Below, in pieces: positions 16,149-24,968 of a stretch of 64,000 nt of DNA. Source of the stretch: Chloroflexota bacterium (GTDB lineage: Bacteria > Chloroflexota > Anaerolineae > Anaerolineales > Villigracilaceae); the NCBI GenBank assembly GCA_016235445.1, contig JACRLB010000046.1:17446-81445 (forward strand), given 5' to 3'. A model generated the notes under the pieces. The model was not told where the DNA came from, did no database searches, and saw only the letters and a list, made by a program, of their open reading frames with translations. Position numbers and translations under genes: made by a program. Position 1 is the stretch's first letter, and each line of letters begins with the position of its first letter.

Positions 16149-17801
16149 TTACGGCAACACAATCGGCGTGAGTGTGACTGTGGGCTGGGGAATGGGCGTG
16201 GGCAAAAGCGGAACCCAACCGCTGTAAAAAAAATACTCCGAAAGGAAAGCCGTGCGCTCGCGCTCATTCATCGGGCGCGGACGGGAGAAATCCTCCAGCA
16301 TGGCGGTCAACAATTCCATGCCGAGATATTTGCCATCGTAGAAAACGTGGCGGTCTATAAATTCGCGGCGGGTTTCATCGATCACACTGCCGTCGGGCAT
16401 TTCATAAGTCATCTGGTCGAAGAAGAGATTGCCCAAGCCATAATGAATAAATGAGTCGCCGCGAAACTCCATCAAATGCGGGTAATGCGCCTGGCTTCCG
16501 CTCACCACTGCCGCGCCTGCATCGGCAACCGCGCGGAATCCCTCCTCGTGTTTGTAGCACGGGCCGAAGTGATAACACTCCTCGTGTTGAAACGTGAAGA
16601 TCACCAGATAACCCTGCGCGGTCACATCCTGAATTTGTTTGGTGAAAAACTTGTAATCACAATCCGCGGCGCCGGGGGAAAAATCTGTCGCCTTCACAAA
16701 TTTATAAGAAAATTTTCCATTACAGCCCATGAAGGCAATTTTGTTGCCGTTCACTTCCATCAACACCGGCTTGCGGGCTTCCTCTTTATTTGCGCCGCCG
16801 CCGTAATATGGCAGACCATTTTGTTTATAAATTTCCAGGGTGTCGAGCAGGGCTTGCGCGCCGCGATCCATAAAGTGATCGCCCGTCAACTCGATAACAT
16901 CCGCGCCAACATATTCGAGCAATTCAAAATATTTCGGGTCACTGCACAGAATGAAATTGGTATACCCCGGCGTGGGAAATGGACAGTTGGCATCGAAAGC
17001 CACTTCATTGCTGATGTGGGTCACATCCGCGTTGTAGAGCCAATCGTAGATCAACTCGCCGGGGCGGGTGGCGCCTTTGGTTTCCATCGTGAAGGCGGTG
17101 GCGCGCACCAAAGCCGTGACGCCCGTCAAAACAACGGTGGTCAATTTTGAAGCGTCGCGGTTTGACTCGGGCAATGCAAACGAATCTGAATTCGATAAAC
17201 CAAATTTTATTTCGAGCGGGTACGCATCCGCAGAGAAATCTTTATGAATCGGCGATTGGCCGTCCACGCTGAGAACTTTCCACTTTGGCTGGATTTCCTC
17301 GAACGGGATGATCGCCCAACTGGATGTATCTTTCCACGCGGCATTCAACAACTCATCGGACGGAACGCTTCGCACCGCGCCCGAAGCTGGCTCTCCCCAA
17401 AGGGCAGTGAACGCCCCCAGAGTGGAGTCTGCCATTAGTAAACCGTGCCCAGCCATCGGCGCAGAAGGAGCGCCGTTCCAGGCGGAGATCAAATCTTCGT
17501 AGGTCACATCATCTGTGACGGTGGGGAAAGGCGCAACGAGGGTATAAATCCACAACGCGCCTGAGTCAGCGACATCCAGTTTTTGTGTGGCAAGCGCAGA
17601 ATCGTCAACGAGTGGAATATCCCATGTTTGCGCGATGGCGCGCAGATCGTCTGGCACGGCGGGACTCATCCACAGCGCATCGGGCATGGCCGTGTTGGTG
17701 GGAAGCGGCGTGGCTGACTGAACAATTGGCGTTTCTGTTGGGGCAGGCGCGCAAGCCGCGAGGATGGAAATGCAGATGAACAGGTTAAATATTTTTTTCA
17801 T
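16149..17801 (-). CDS. CapA-family lipoprotein (PGA_cap metallophosphatase-like)
   Basis: CapA proteins are tied to poly-gamma-glutamate capsule export and share a calcineurin-like fold; many homologues outside Bacillus have unknown substrates. The 550-residue precursor has a lipoprotein signal with lipobox LAAC (near 16), a poorly conserved N-terminal half resembling a solute-binding region, and the PGA_cap domain in the C-terminal half (VIELTGDHFMDRG, YYGGGANKEEARKP, IFTFQHEECYHFGP, VVSGSQAHYPHLMEF, HYGLGNLFFDQM). No capB or capC lies nearby, so capsule synthesis is not supported by context. The stop abuts a repeat. Confidence 0.82.
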   Translation of the reverse strand: MKKIFNLFICISILAACAPAPTETPIVQSATPLPTNTAMPDALWMSPAVPDDLRAIAQTWDIPLVDDSALATQKLDVADSGALWIYTLVAPFPTVTDDVTYEDLISAWNGAPSAPMAGHGLLMADSTLGAFTALWGEPASGAVRSVPSDELLNAAWKDTSSWAIIPFEEIQPKWKVLSVDGQSPIHKDFSADAYPLEIKFGLSNSDSFALPESNRDASKLTTVVLTGVTALVRATAFTMETKGATRPGELIYDWLYNADVTHISNEVAFDANCPFPTPGYTNFILCSDPKYFELLEYVGADVIELTGDHFMDRGAQALLDTLEIYKQNGLPYYGGGANKEEARKPVLMEVNGNKIAFMGCNGKFSYKFVKATDFSPGAADCDYKFFTKQIQDVTAQGYLVIFTFQHEECYHFGPCYKHEEGFRAVADAGAAVVSGSQAHYPHLMEFRGDSFIHYGLGNLFFDQMTYEMPDGSVIDETRREFIDRHVFYDGKYLGMELLTAMLEDFSRPRPMNERERTAFLSEYFFYSGWVPLLPTPIPQPTVTLTPIVLP

Positions 17802-17823
17802 GCAAATCTCGTTATGATTCCGT

Positions 17824-17873
17824 AGTGACGACTTTAGTCGTCTTTGGTGTTAACGACTGAAGTCGTTACTACA
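17824..17873. repeat. GACTTTAGTCG / CGACTGAAGTCG hairpin repeat
   Basis: GACGACTTTAGTCGTC and AACGACTGAAGTCGTT are two adjacent palindromes upstream of capA. A close copy with GCGACTGAAGTCGC lies at 26250-26302. Confidence 0.75.
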
Positions 17874-17880
17874 TTGAAAA

Positions 17881-17921
17881 TTTCAAAATAAAAGCACGAA
17901 GCAAGTTGTACGCCTCGTGCT
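17881..17921 (-). terminator. Rho-independent terminator of the menC-like gene
   Basis: On the minus strand AGCACGA (17921-17915) pairs with TCGTGCT (17899-17893), followed by TTTATTTTG. It lies 25 bases after the stop at 17946. Confidence 0.75.
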
Positions 17922-17945
17922 GAAAAGAATCAAATCAATTTGAAG

Positions 17946-19061
17946 TTACGAAGTTTTATCCAACTTTATCTGGGCGAGCGAAAATGATTTCAACGCTTCT
18001 TCGTTGATCGTCACGCCCAAACCTGCGCCGCGCGGCACGTCTATGGTTGAATCGGAATTCAAGATGAAACGTTCGTTGGTGATATCGCGCGCGTAATATC
18101 GGTCGGAGGCGGAAACGTCACCGGGCAAAATAAAGTTTGGCAGGGATGCGAGCGCAAGGTTCGAGGCGCGGCCAATGCCCGTCTCCAACATGCCGCCGCA
18201 CCAAACGGGCATATTGATTTGCTGGCACAGGTCATGCACCATCACACCCTGACTCAAGCCGCCGAGCCTGCCCGCTTTGATGTTGATGATCTTGCAGGCT
18301 TTTATTTCGATGGCGTAGCGCGCGTGGCGCGGCGTGATGATGCTTTCATCCAAACAGACGGGGGTTTCAAACTGCGCCTGAAATTTATGATGATCCCAAA
18401 TGTCATCTTCGAACAAGGGTTGTTCGATCAGCAGGAGATTCAATTTGTCCAAGGGCTTGAGGCTGGGGGCGTCTTCCATGGAATAGGCGGAGTTCGCATC
18501 CACTTGCAGGCGCAGGCTGGGGAATTCCCTGCGAACGGCGGCGGCAACCTCGACATCTTTGCCGGGTTTGATCTTGAGTTTCGCGCGCGCATAACCCTGC
18601 TTGACGAAGTCTGTGACGGCCTCGACCATTTTTTCAGGAGATGCCTGAATGCCGATGGAAACGCCAACTTCCACTTTGTCGCACACGCCGCCGAAGAGTT
18701 CACTTAATGATTTGCCTGCGCGTTTGCCGAGCAGGTCCCAGACGGCCATTTCCACGCCTGCTTTGGCAAGGTGATGCCCGCGAATGCCTGAGACTTTTTC
18801 CTGAAAATCTGCGGCGTCTTTCACATCCTTGCCGAGGAGCAGGGGGGCAATGAAATCCTTGAGAATGTGCATGGATGTGCCGGTGGTCTCGTAGTTGTAG
18901 CCGGGGTCGCGGGTGGCGACGCATTCGCCGTAGCCAACGAGTCCCTCGGAATGGATTTCAATGACGACGCACTGGCGGTCTGTCTCGCGTCCGAAGGATG
19001 TTTCAAACGCCGCGATCAACGGCATGGAAAGATGATGGAGGGTAATCGATTCTATTTTCAT
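17946..19061 (-). CDS. menC: o-Succinylbenzoate synthase / N-succinylamino acid racemase
   Basis: Enolase-superfamily enzyme of the OSBS/NSAR group: dehydration of SHCHC to o-succinylbenzoate in menaquinone synthesis, or racemisation of N-acylamino acids. The 371-residue chain has every catalytic residue: the KxK motif (Lys163 and Lys165 in KLKIKPG), metal ligands Asp188 (LQVDAN), Glu213 (LIEQP) and Asp238 (CLDES), and the opposite-face Lys262 (NIKAGRLGG). The capping domain is complete. The ATG follows AGGAA. No other menaquinone gene is near, so racemase activity is an equal possibility. It ends in a clear terminator. Confidence 0.82.
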   Translation of the reverse strand: MKIESITLHHLSMPLIAAFETSFGRETDRQCVVIEIHSEGLVGYGECVATRDPGYNYETTGTSMHILKDFIAPLLLGKDVKDAADFQEKVSGIRGHHLAKAGVEMAVWDLLGKRAGKSLSELFGGVCDKVEVGVSIGIQASPEKMVEAVTDFVKQGYARAKLKIKPGKDVEVAAAVRREFPSLRLQVDANSAYSMEDAPSLKPLDKLNLLLIEQPLFEDDIWDHHKFQAQFETPVCLDESIITPRHARYAIEIKACKIINIKAGRLGGLSQGVMVHDLCQQINMPVWCGGMLETGIGRASNLALASLPNFILPGDVSASDRYYARDITNERFILNSDSTIDVPRGAGLGVTINEEALKSFSLAQIKLDKTS

Positions 19062-19071
19062 GAAATTCCTA

Positions 19072-19260
19072 TTTCGATAATGTCACATTAGGCTGAAACC
19101 AAAGTTCTTCACCACGAAGGTCACGAAGTAACACGAAGAAAACCTTTGGTTTTAGCATTTTGCTCTTCTCACCTGCACTGCAACAAACGCAGTGCGGCGC
19201 AAGTGTTGTGACCCTTTGTGGACTTTGTGGTAAAAGATTTTGAAATGTGGCATTGTCAAA
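19072..19260. repeat. TIR element (TTTGACAATGTCACA family), copy 1
   Basis: The ends are TTCGATAATGTCACATT (left) and AATGTGGCATTGTCAAA (right), matching the 15-base TIR seen exactly in copy 45862-46019. The interior has CACCACGAAGGTCACGAAG and CCTTTGTGGACTTTGTGGT. The right end is immediately followed by the stop codon (TAG, minus strand) of the zinc-ribbon gene. Confidence 0.8.
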
Positions 19261-19782
19261 CTATTCAACCTTTACTTCGCCCTGGTCTTCGTTCATTTTC
19301 ATGCCGCGCAGGGCATCGTCCATGCTGGTGGATTCGAGTCTCATGCCTGGAGCGGGAGTTCCGCAATAGGGGCAAAGGTTCCAGGATAATTCCATGAACC
19401 TCGAGCAGTTGTGGCAGGTCTTCTTTAATTTAGTGTGACAGTTGGGGCATATCTGCCAGTCTTCTTTTACGCGGCGTTCACAGCCCGGGCAGAGCGGAAG
19501 GTCTTCCAATGCCTGGAGCAGGGCTTCTTCTTCGAGGGTGCGCTGGTATTCCTCTTCCAATGTGCGCGGCGGGCGAAGGATGAGATACACCAGCGCGCCA
19601 GGCAGGTTCAAGACAGCCACAAGCAAGGCGGCGAGCGTTTGCACCAATGGGTCTCTGGCGCGGGCGCGGATGTCGCGATACGTCCACACCACGAGGCTGA
19701 TCCACAAGGCGGCGAGGAAGGCTCCGCCAAATGCGGTTAATACGATGGTTAGATTGCTGAGAAAAACGGGGTCAAAGGTCAT
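19261..19782 (-). CDS. Membrane protein with double zinc ribbon
   Basis: A 173-residue protein with two N-terminal membrane helices (about 10-33 and 47-68), a short Glu-rich linker and two tandem four-cysteine zinc ribbons: CPGC...CPNC and CHNC...CPYC. This layout is common in Chloroflexota and archaea, with no known function. The ATG follows GGAG at a good distance. The stop codon directly abuts the TIR of a dispersed element. It may be cotranscribed with the menC-like gene, but the 200-base repeat between them argues against close coupling. Confidence 0.75.
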   Translation of the reverse strand: MTFDPVFLSNLTIVLTAFGGAFLAALWISLVVWTYRDIRARARDPLVQTLAALLVAVLNLPGALVYLILRPPRTLEEEYQRTLEEEALLQALEDLPLCPGCERRVKEDWQICPNCHTKLKKTCHNCSRFMELSWNLCPYCGTPAPGMRLESTSMDDALRGMKMNEDQGEVKVE

Positions 19783-19859
19783 GTGGACTCCACGTCAAAC
19801 GGGGGTGCTGTCATTTTAATCCATTATTTCGAAAGAGGCTGTTGATGCGGGATGGGCGT

Positions 19860-21170
19860 TCACGGCGTTTGGAACACAAATCGCCAATCGCTTCCATTCT
19901 GGGTGTAGGTGGAGGTTGTTCCCAAAACCTGGTAGAAGGTTCTCCCCGGGCGCAGGTAGATGGGGGTTCCGTCCAGGTTGGTGAGGACGATGGGTTGTTC
20001 CATTTCAGTGCGATTCCAATAGGCAGGGATGGCAAGTCCATCGCGGAAGACGATGGCATTTCCGAAATCTATCAAATCAATGTTGAAGACTTCATCGTGC
20101 GCGTTGTATGGATTTGCAAAAATATGCGGCACGAACAGGACAACCACGTTCGAGGCGGTAACGGGTAAATTGGTCACTGCATCAGACAGGGGGGCATAGG
20201 CTTCGGGTTTTCCCTCGATCATGTCGTTGGCTTCCTGGTAGCGGAAGTAGTTCTGCGTGGCAGGCTCATACTCCCAATAGTTGTAGCTATATTCAGAGTA
20301 AAAGGAATAGATCCGTGTGGCCTGCTGTGCGCCTGCCGGCACATCCGATGTGAAAAATCCGCCGCCGATGGTTTGCAGGGAATTATCGACACCTTTCTTT
20401 TCTGCGCAGGCAGACCACTTTGAAGTATCGAAGAAAATATTATTGTATGAATCTCGTTCATAGTCGCCGATGTAATAGGGTGGGCAGGCTGAGCCAAACC
20501 CTACGCTGACAAGGAATTCATCGAGCGGAGAGTTGTGCAGATAGTTCAATTCACGCGGGTCGGCGCCTTTGAACATGAGAAAGGCATGGTACATGCGGCC
20601 AACATGCTCATCCATGTACCTGCCTGAGCGGACGGGGCCTACCTGGGTGGAATCGTTGCTGTAGAAAATCGCGATAAAGCGCGTGTCTCCCCATTCGATG
20701 TAATATTCATAGACCACGTCTGCCAGGGTCAACCCGGATTGCGGGCGGACGTAGTCCGGTGAATTGCCGATTTTTATGGCGAGCGGCCTGCGTTGCAAAA
20801 GGCTGGGGTTGTTGACGGGTAGCCCGGTCAATGGGTTGTTGAGGGTGGTTGTGGTAACGTCTGCAGAGGGGATGATGTCTGCGGGGGTGGGCAGGCCGTC
20901 GCCAAGAACGTATTTGGTTGGGTAGGGGGTAAAGGTGGGCTGGGCTTGTGGAGTGGACAGGGAAAGAAGGGTATCTGGAGATGCGCCGGGCAGGGGTTGA
21001 AAAGGTGTCAGCGTGGGAGAAATATCGGAGAAAATAGAGTCAGCTTGCAGGGAGGGAAGAGGCGTTATATCCGTTGGGGCGGCGGTGGGGGCGCAGGATG
21101 AAATCCAGAGGAGGGCCAGGATCGGGAGCAGAATTTTTTGTCGGATGAATTTACGATACGAATAAACCAT
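19860..21170 (-). CDS. DUF3048 domain lipoprotein (YerB-like)
   Basis: Lipoprotein of the DUF3048 family; YerB of Bacillus is the named member and no biochemical role is settled. The 436-residue precursor has a lipobox in ISSCAP, a Thr/Pro-rich stretch, then the DUF3048 core (NPLTGLPV, RPLAIKIGNSPDYVRPQSGL, YYIEWGDTRFIAIFYSN, VGPVRSGR) and its C-terminal part ending FYQVLGTT. An upstream in-frame ATG at 21227 is rejected because a TACAAT box lies between it and 21170. The gene is divergent from the membrane triad. Confidence 0.85.
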   Translation of the reverse strand: MVYSYRKFIRQKILLPILALLWISSCAPTAAPTDITPLPSLQADSIFSDISPTLTPFQPLPGASPDTLLSLSTPQAQPTFTPYPTKYVLGDGLPTPADIIPSADVTTTTLNNPLTGLPVNNPSLLQRRPLAIKIGNSPDYVRPQSGLTLADVVYEYYIEWGDTRFIAIFYSNDSTQVGPVRSGRYMDEHVGRMYHAFLMFKGADPRELNYLHNSPLDEFLVSVGFGSACPPYYIGDYERDSYNNIFFDTSKWSACAEKKGVDNSLQTIGGGFFTSDVPAGAQQATRIYSFYSEYSYNYWEYEPATQNYFRYQEANDMIEGKPEAYAPLSDAVTNLPVTASNVVVLFVPHIFANPYNAHDEVFNIDLIDFGNAIVFRDGLAIPAYWNRTEMEQPIVLTNLDGTPIYLRPGRTFYQVLGTTSTYTQNGSDWRFVFQTP

Positions 21171-21176
21171 GCGGGG

Positions 21177-21182
21177 ATTGTA
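21177..21182 (-). promoter_or_regulatory. -10 box of a probable leaderless promoter (DUF3048 gene)
   Basis: TACAAT on the minus strand, then six bases (CCCCGC), then ATG at 21170. The spacing is identical to that at 470-482. Confidence 0.55.
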
Positions 21183-21222
21183 CCAAAAGCGTTTGGCGAA
21201 AGGGAGCACGCAATAAAACTGA

Positions 21223-21228
21223 TACAAT
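21223..21228 (+). promoter_or_regulatory. -10 box near the start of the membrane triad
   Basis: TACAAT followed by ten bases and the ATG at 21239. The transcript would have zero to four leader bases. It diverges from the box at 21177-21182. Confidence 0.5.
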
Positions 21229-21238
21229 TGCGCATCCC

Positions 21239-22789
21239 ATGTTGATTTTGATTTCCTGTCTTTTATTATTTGTCACAGCGTTGGCATTGATGGTTCTGCG
21301 CGTGGCGCAACCTATTGCGCGGTATACCTGGCTGGTAGCCGCAGGCGGTGGAATTTTAGCCTCGCTGAGTGTGTTTCTTTGGCTGGCTCAACTGCCTTTT
21401 GAAATTGCCCTGCCTGCCTGGCGGCCGGCTTCTTTGTTTACAACCCCCATCCTTTTTCGCGCAGATGAAATTTCGTGGCCGTTTTCGATCAGCATGGCGG
21501 CTTTAACTCTGGCTGTCTTGTTGACCGCCGCGGCGCGGCCTGTTTTTGTCAATTCGTTTTCATGGGTGGGCGCGCTTGCATTGGGCGGCGTTGGGATTCT
21601 GGCAGTGACCGCCGACAACCCCCTGACCTTGCTGTTGGTTTGGGCGTCGCTGGATTTGACCGAATTGATTACGCAATTACGCTCGGTGAATGGAAAATCA
21701 AATAACGAAAAGGTGGTCGTTTCTTTTTCAGCCCGGGCTTTTGGGCTGGGGCTGTTGCTGTGGGCAAATGTGGCGAGCGCGGCCGGGGGAAGTGTGTTGG
21801 ATTTTCAATCCATTTCGGCTGGCTCTGGTTTATACCTGGTGGCGGCGGCAGGTTTGCGTTTGGGGGTATTTCCACTGCACTTGCCATATTCCTCTGAATC
21901 CAGTTTGCGGCGCGGGCTTGGCACATCACTGCGTTTGATATCGGCGGCATCCAGCATGGTGCTGTTGGCGCGCACGCCAACGGAAAGTTTGAATTCGATG
22001 GCGTCTTCCTTGTTGACCATCCTCGCGCTCGTCGCCGCAATCTACGGCGGATGGATGTGGCTGCGCGCACCCGATGAATTGAATGGCCGTCCATACTGGA
22101 CGATCAGCCTGGTTTCTTTATCCGTTATCTCTGCACTCAGCGGCAACCCCAGCGGCGCAATTGCCTGGGGCTGTGCCCTGATTCTTGTTGGCGGCTCGCT
22201 CTTCCTTTCTTCTGTGCAACTCCCCTGGCTCAACCGCGCCACATTGGCCGGGGTGTGGAGTCTTTCATCCCTGCCATTTTCACTCACCGCAGGCGCGTGG
22301 CTTGGCAGGCTGGGGTTTTTTATGCCATTCGTAATCGTCGCGCAGGCGTTGACCGTTGCAGGCTTCATCCGCCATGCCTTACGCCCCAGCGGGCGCGACT
22401 CGCTTGAATCACAGCCGGGTTGGGCGCGCGCTGTATACCCCGCAGGAATTTTATTGCTTGTCATTGTTCAAATTTTATTGGGATTTATCGGCTGGGATGG
22501 GGCGCTTCAGGTCGGCGCCTGGCTTCAAGCCCTCCTCGCTTCTCTTCTGACCTTTGGGCTGGTCTGGGCCACCCCGCGTTTTCGCATCCTCAACCCGATT
22601 CGCGCCCACTGGGTCACTTCCACAACATCACGGTGGAGCGGAGTCTCTCAGGGTTTTTGGTCTTTGTATCGCGGGTTGGCAAAGATCAGCCAGTCCATCA
22701 GCGTAACGCTTGAAGGCGAAGGCGGCATCATGTGGACCTTGCTTTTCGTTGTCCTTTTCATTTCATTATTAGCCCAGGGATCCCCATAA
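21239..22789 (+). CDS. Complex I-like proton-channel membrane subunit, degenerate (NuoL/M/N fold)
   Basis: A 516-residue protein with about 14 membrane helices, related to the antiporter-like subunits of NADH dehydrogenase and Mrp systems. The conserved Glu of helix 5 is not in its usual place (LLVWASLDLTELI). The helix-7 segment reads LRLGVFPLHLPYSSE, with Arg-Leu where a channel lysine is expected, and helix 8 has Arg in GLGTSLRLIS. Proton pumping in the normal way is therefore doubtful. It is first of three genes with a one-base gap to the next. The three are likely one complex. Confidence 0.72.
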   Translation: MLILISCLLLFVTALALMVLRVAQPIARYTWLVAAGGGILASLSVFLWLAQLPFEIALPAWRPASLFTTPILFRADEISWPFSISMAALTLAVLLTAAARPVFVNSFSWVGALALGGVGILAVTADNPLTLLLVWASLDLTELITQLRSVNGKSNNEKVVVSFSARAFGLGLLLWANVASAAGGSVLDFQSISAGSGLYLVAAAGLRLGVFPLHLPYSSESSLRRGLGTSLRLISAASSMVLLARTPTESLNSMASSLLTILALVAAIYGGWMWLRAPDELNGRPYWTISLVSLSVISALSGNPSGAIAWGCALILVGGSLFLSSVQLPWLNRATLAGVWSLSSLPFSLTAGAWLGRLGFFMPFVIVAQALTVAGFIRHALRPSGRDSLESQPGWARAVYPAGILLLVIVQILLGFIGWDGALQVGAWLQALLASLLTFGLVWATPRFRILNPIRAHWVTSTTSRWSGVSQGFWSLYRGLAKISQSISVTLEGEGGIMWTLLFVVLFISLLAQGSP

Positions 22790-22790
22790 G

Positions 22791-23399
22791 ATGGCGGCTG
22801 ACATTATTTCCTGGCTGGCCGTAGGGTTGATGCTTGCCACATCCACCACAATGTTGATCTCCCGCGACTGGCGTGTGAGTCTCGGCTCGCTGGCCGCGCA
22901 ATATATTTCGGTTTTCTGGCTGGCATCGCGTCACCTGCCCTTTGTGATGGGCTCCGTCAAATTGATTGCAGGCTGGATGGTGGTGGCCGCCCTCGGCATG
23001 ACCCGCCTCGGATTAACCAACCTCGAAGAAGAGGAAGACACCTTCTGGCCGCGTGGACGATGGTTTCGTGTAATTCTTACATTCATGGTTCTGCTGGTTA
23101 CGGCAGGTTCCACCCCACGGATCGAAGCGGCCATTCCAGGGCTGGGGCTTCCCGTCATTGCAGGCGGCCTGCTTTTGATCGGAGCAGGAGTGGTCCACCT
23201 TGGCGTAACCTCCAACCTTCTGCGGGTGACGCTCGGCCTGCTTACAATGCTGGCAGGGTTCGAGATCATTTACGCCGCCGTGGAAAGTTCCATTCTCGTG
23301 ACGGGTTTTCTGGCTATCGCCAATTTAGGGCTGGGCATGGTCGGCTCCTACCTGCTGGCGGCTGGTTCCACGCCCATTGAAAACGGAGAGGAACTATGA
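22791..23399 (+). CDS. Multi-spanning membrane protein of the complex I-like triad
   Basis: A 202-residue protein with about six membrane helices and a short charged loop (NLEEEEDTFWPRGRWFR) in the middle. Its position between two antiporter-like subunits and its size recall HyfE/NuoK-J-type small subunits, but I see no diagnostic motif, so that is inference from context. The start follows the previous stop by one base, and the stop overlaps the next start (ATGA). Confidence 0.65.
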   Translation: MAADIISWLAVGLMLATSTTMLISRDWRVSLGSLAAQYISVFWLASRHLPFVMGSVKLIAGWMVVAALGMTRLGLTNLEEEEDTFWPRGRWFRVILTFMVLLVTAGSTPRIEAAIPGLGLPVIAGGLLLIGAGVVHLGVTSNLLRVTLGLLTMLAGFEIIYAAVESSILVTGFLAIANLGLGMVGSYLLAAGSTPIENGEEL

Positions 23400-24793
23400 G
23401 CGCCCCGCTTCTCTGGATCGCCATTCCCTTCCTTGTGGGTGTTTCGATCCTCTTTTTCCTGCGCGAACGTTTTTCCGCTTTCATCGGTGGCAGTGTCGCC
23501 GCCATCCTGGCATTGATCGCCCTGATCTTCCCGATAGACGAGGCTCTCCTGCTGGGTTCGATCTCGTTAAAAATCTCACCTTCCATCCAATTCTTTGGGC
23601 GCAGTTTCGAATTCAGCGCGGCCGATGGCGCATTGCTAGCCATCATCTACGGCCTGGCGGCTTTGTGGTTCTTTGGCACAGAGGCATCAGGGACGGCAAA
23701 CCGTTTCGTCTCATTAGGCCTGATGATCGTATCCCTGCTGACGGCATCCATTGCGGTGGAGCCGTTTCTCTTTGCCGCGCTTCTGATCGAAATTGCCGCA
23801 ATGCTGGTTATTCCCCTGCTCGTACCTCCCTACCAGAAACCCGGGCGCGGCGTGGTGCGCTTCCTCATTTATCAAACATTTGCCATGCCCTTCATCCTCT
23901 TTTCAGGGTGGATGCTGGCAGGGGTAGAAGCCAGCCCCGGCGACCTGGGTACAACCACACAGGCCGGCACAATGCTTGGCCTCGGCTTTGCGTTTTTATT
24001 TGCAGTCTTTCCACTTTACAACTGGATTCCCATGTTGATGGATGAAGCCTCGCCCTATGTGGCTGGGTTTCTGCTTTGGGCATTGCCCACCTTCACTGTC
24101 ATCTTTGCGCTCGGTTTCCTGGACCGTTATGTCTGGTTGCGTACCTCCCCACAGCTTTCCAACGCCATACAGTTTGCCGGGGTATTCATGGTGGCAAGCG
24201 GCGGGGTTTTCGCCTCCCTGCAACGGCATATCGGACGCATGATGGGGTACTCGGCAATTGCAGAGACGGGACTGTTGATCATCATCATGGGGTTGCCATC
24301 TTCAGAAATCGTCAACCTTACTTTTCTGCTCCTCATCCCGCGCGGGCTTGTGCTGGCTGTGTGGGCATTGGCGCTTTCCATCCTCAAGCGCAACGCGTAT
24401 TCATTGCTGTTCAACGAAGTGCAGGGACTTGCCCGCAGTTTTCCAGCGGCAGTAACCGCCCTCCTTCTCGCCCAGCTTTCGATGGCTGGGTTTCCACTGC
24501 TGGCAGGGTTCCCGGCCCGCCTGGCGGTCTGGCAGGAACTGGCGGGACAATCCCTCACGATGACACTGTGGGTATTTATCGGAATGCTCGGCTTGCTGGC
24601 CGCCGCCATTCGCAGTCTGGCCGTGTTTGTGATGGCCGATGAAGAAAAAAAATGGAGGGTGAACGAATCCTGGGTACAAGTCACCATGCTGGGGCTGGGA
24701 GTGATCGGGCTTTTCATCCTGGGGATGTTCCCGCAAATCTTACAGCCCTTTTTGGCAGACCTGCCCTCTCTCTTCAATCGCATTGGACAATAA
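23396..24793 (+). CDS. Complex I-like proton-channel membrane subunit (NuoN/M-like)
   Basis: A 465-residue protein with about 14 membrane helices. It retains the helix-5 glutamate (LLIEIAAMLVIPLL) and the amphipathic FPLYNWIPMLMDEASP loop of the antiporter-like family, and RHIGRMMGYSAIAETG matches the segment after helix 8. The channel lysine before FPLYNW is replaced (GFAFLFAVFPLY), and helix 8 uses Arg. Together with the degenerate partner at 21239 this suggests a membrane complex that has lost standard proton translocation, or uses other residues. No hydrophilic dehydrogenase subunit is encoded nearby. Confidence 0.78.
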   Translation: MSAPLLWIAIPFLVGVSILFFLRERFSAFIGGSVAAILALIALIFPIDEALLLGSISLKISPSIQFFGRSFEFSAADGALLAIIYGLAALWFFGTEASGTANRFVSLGLMIVSLLTASIAVEPFLFAALLIEIAAMLVIPLLVPPYQKPGRGVVRFLIYQTFAMPFILFSGWMLAGVEASPGDLGTTTQAGTMLGLGFAFLFAVFPLYNWIPMLMDEASPYVAGFLLWALPTFTVIFALGFLDRYVWLRTSPQLSNAIQFAGVFMVASGGVFASLQRHIGRMMGYSAIAETGLLIIIMGLPSSEIVNLTFLLLIPRGLVLAVWALALSILKRNAYSLLFNEVQGLARSFPAAVTALLLAQLSMAGFPLLAGFPARLAVWQELAGQSLTMTLWVFIGMLGLLAAAIRSLAVFVMADEEKKWRVNESWVQVTMLGLGVIGLFILGMFPQILQPFLADLPSLFNRIGQ

Positions 24794-24899
24794 CGGGTGT
24801 GGAATATTTTTCCGGCACTCCGCGTGGGGCAAGTCTTTGGTTTGCCTCGCAAGTCAGAGACTTGCGCCACATTTCCGAAACTTTAGTCCACACCCGTCA
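24793..24899. repeat. Hairpin element with ACGGGTGTGGA ends
   Basis: ACGGGTGTGGA at 24794 and TCCACACCCGT near 24897 are inverted ends. Inside is CGCAAGTC-AGA-GACTTGCG. The element starts at the stop of the last triad gene. Confidence 0.7.
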
Positions 24900-24921
24900 A
24901 TAAGCCGTGTTTGCGGCGTGC

Positions 24922-24927
24922 TATAAT
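24922..24927 (+). promoter_or_regulatory. -10 box upstream of the coiled-coil gene
   Basis: TATAAT, 41 bases before the ATG at 24969. The gene has a Shine-Dalgarno (GGAG), so this is a conventional leader. No good -35 is visible. Confidence 0.45.
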
Positions 24928-24968
24928 TTTTATTGACCTGAATTTTCCCATCAACACCGGAGACCAAC

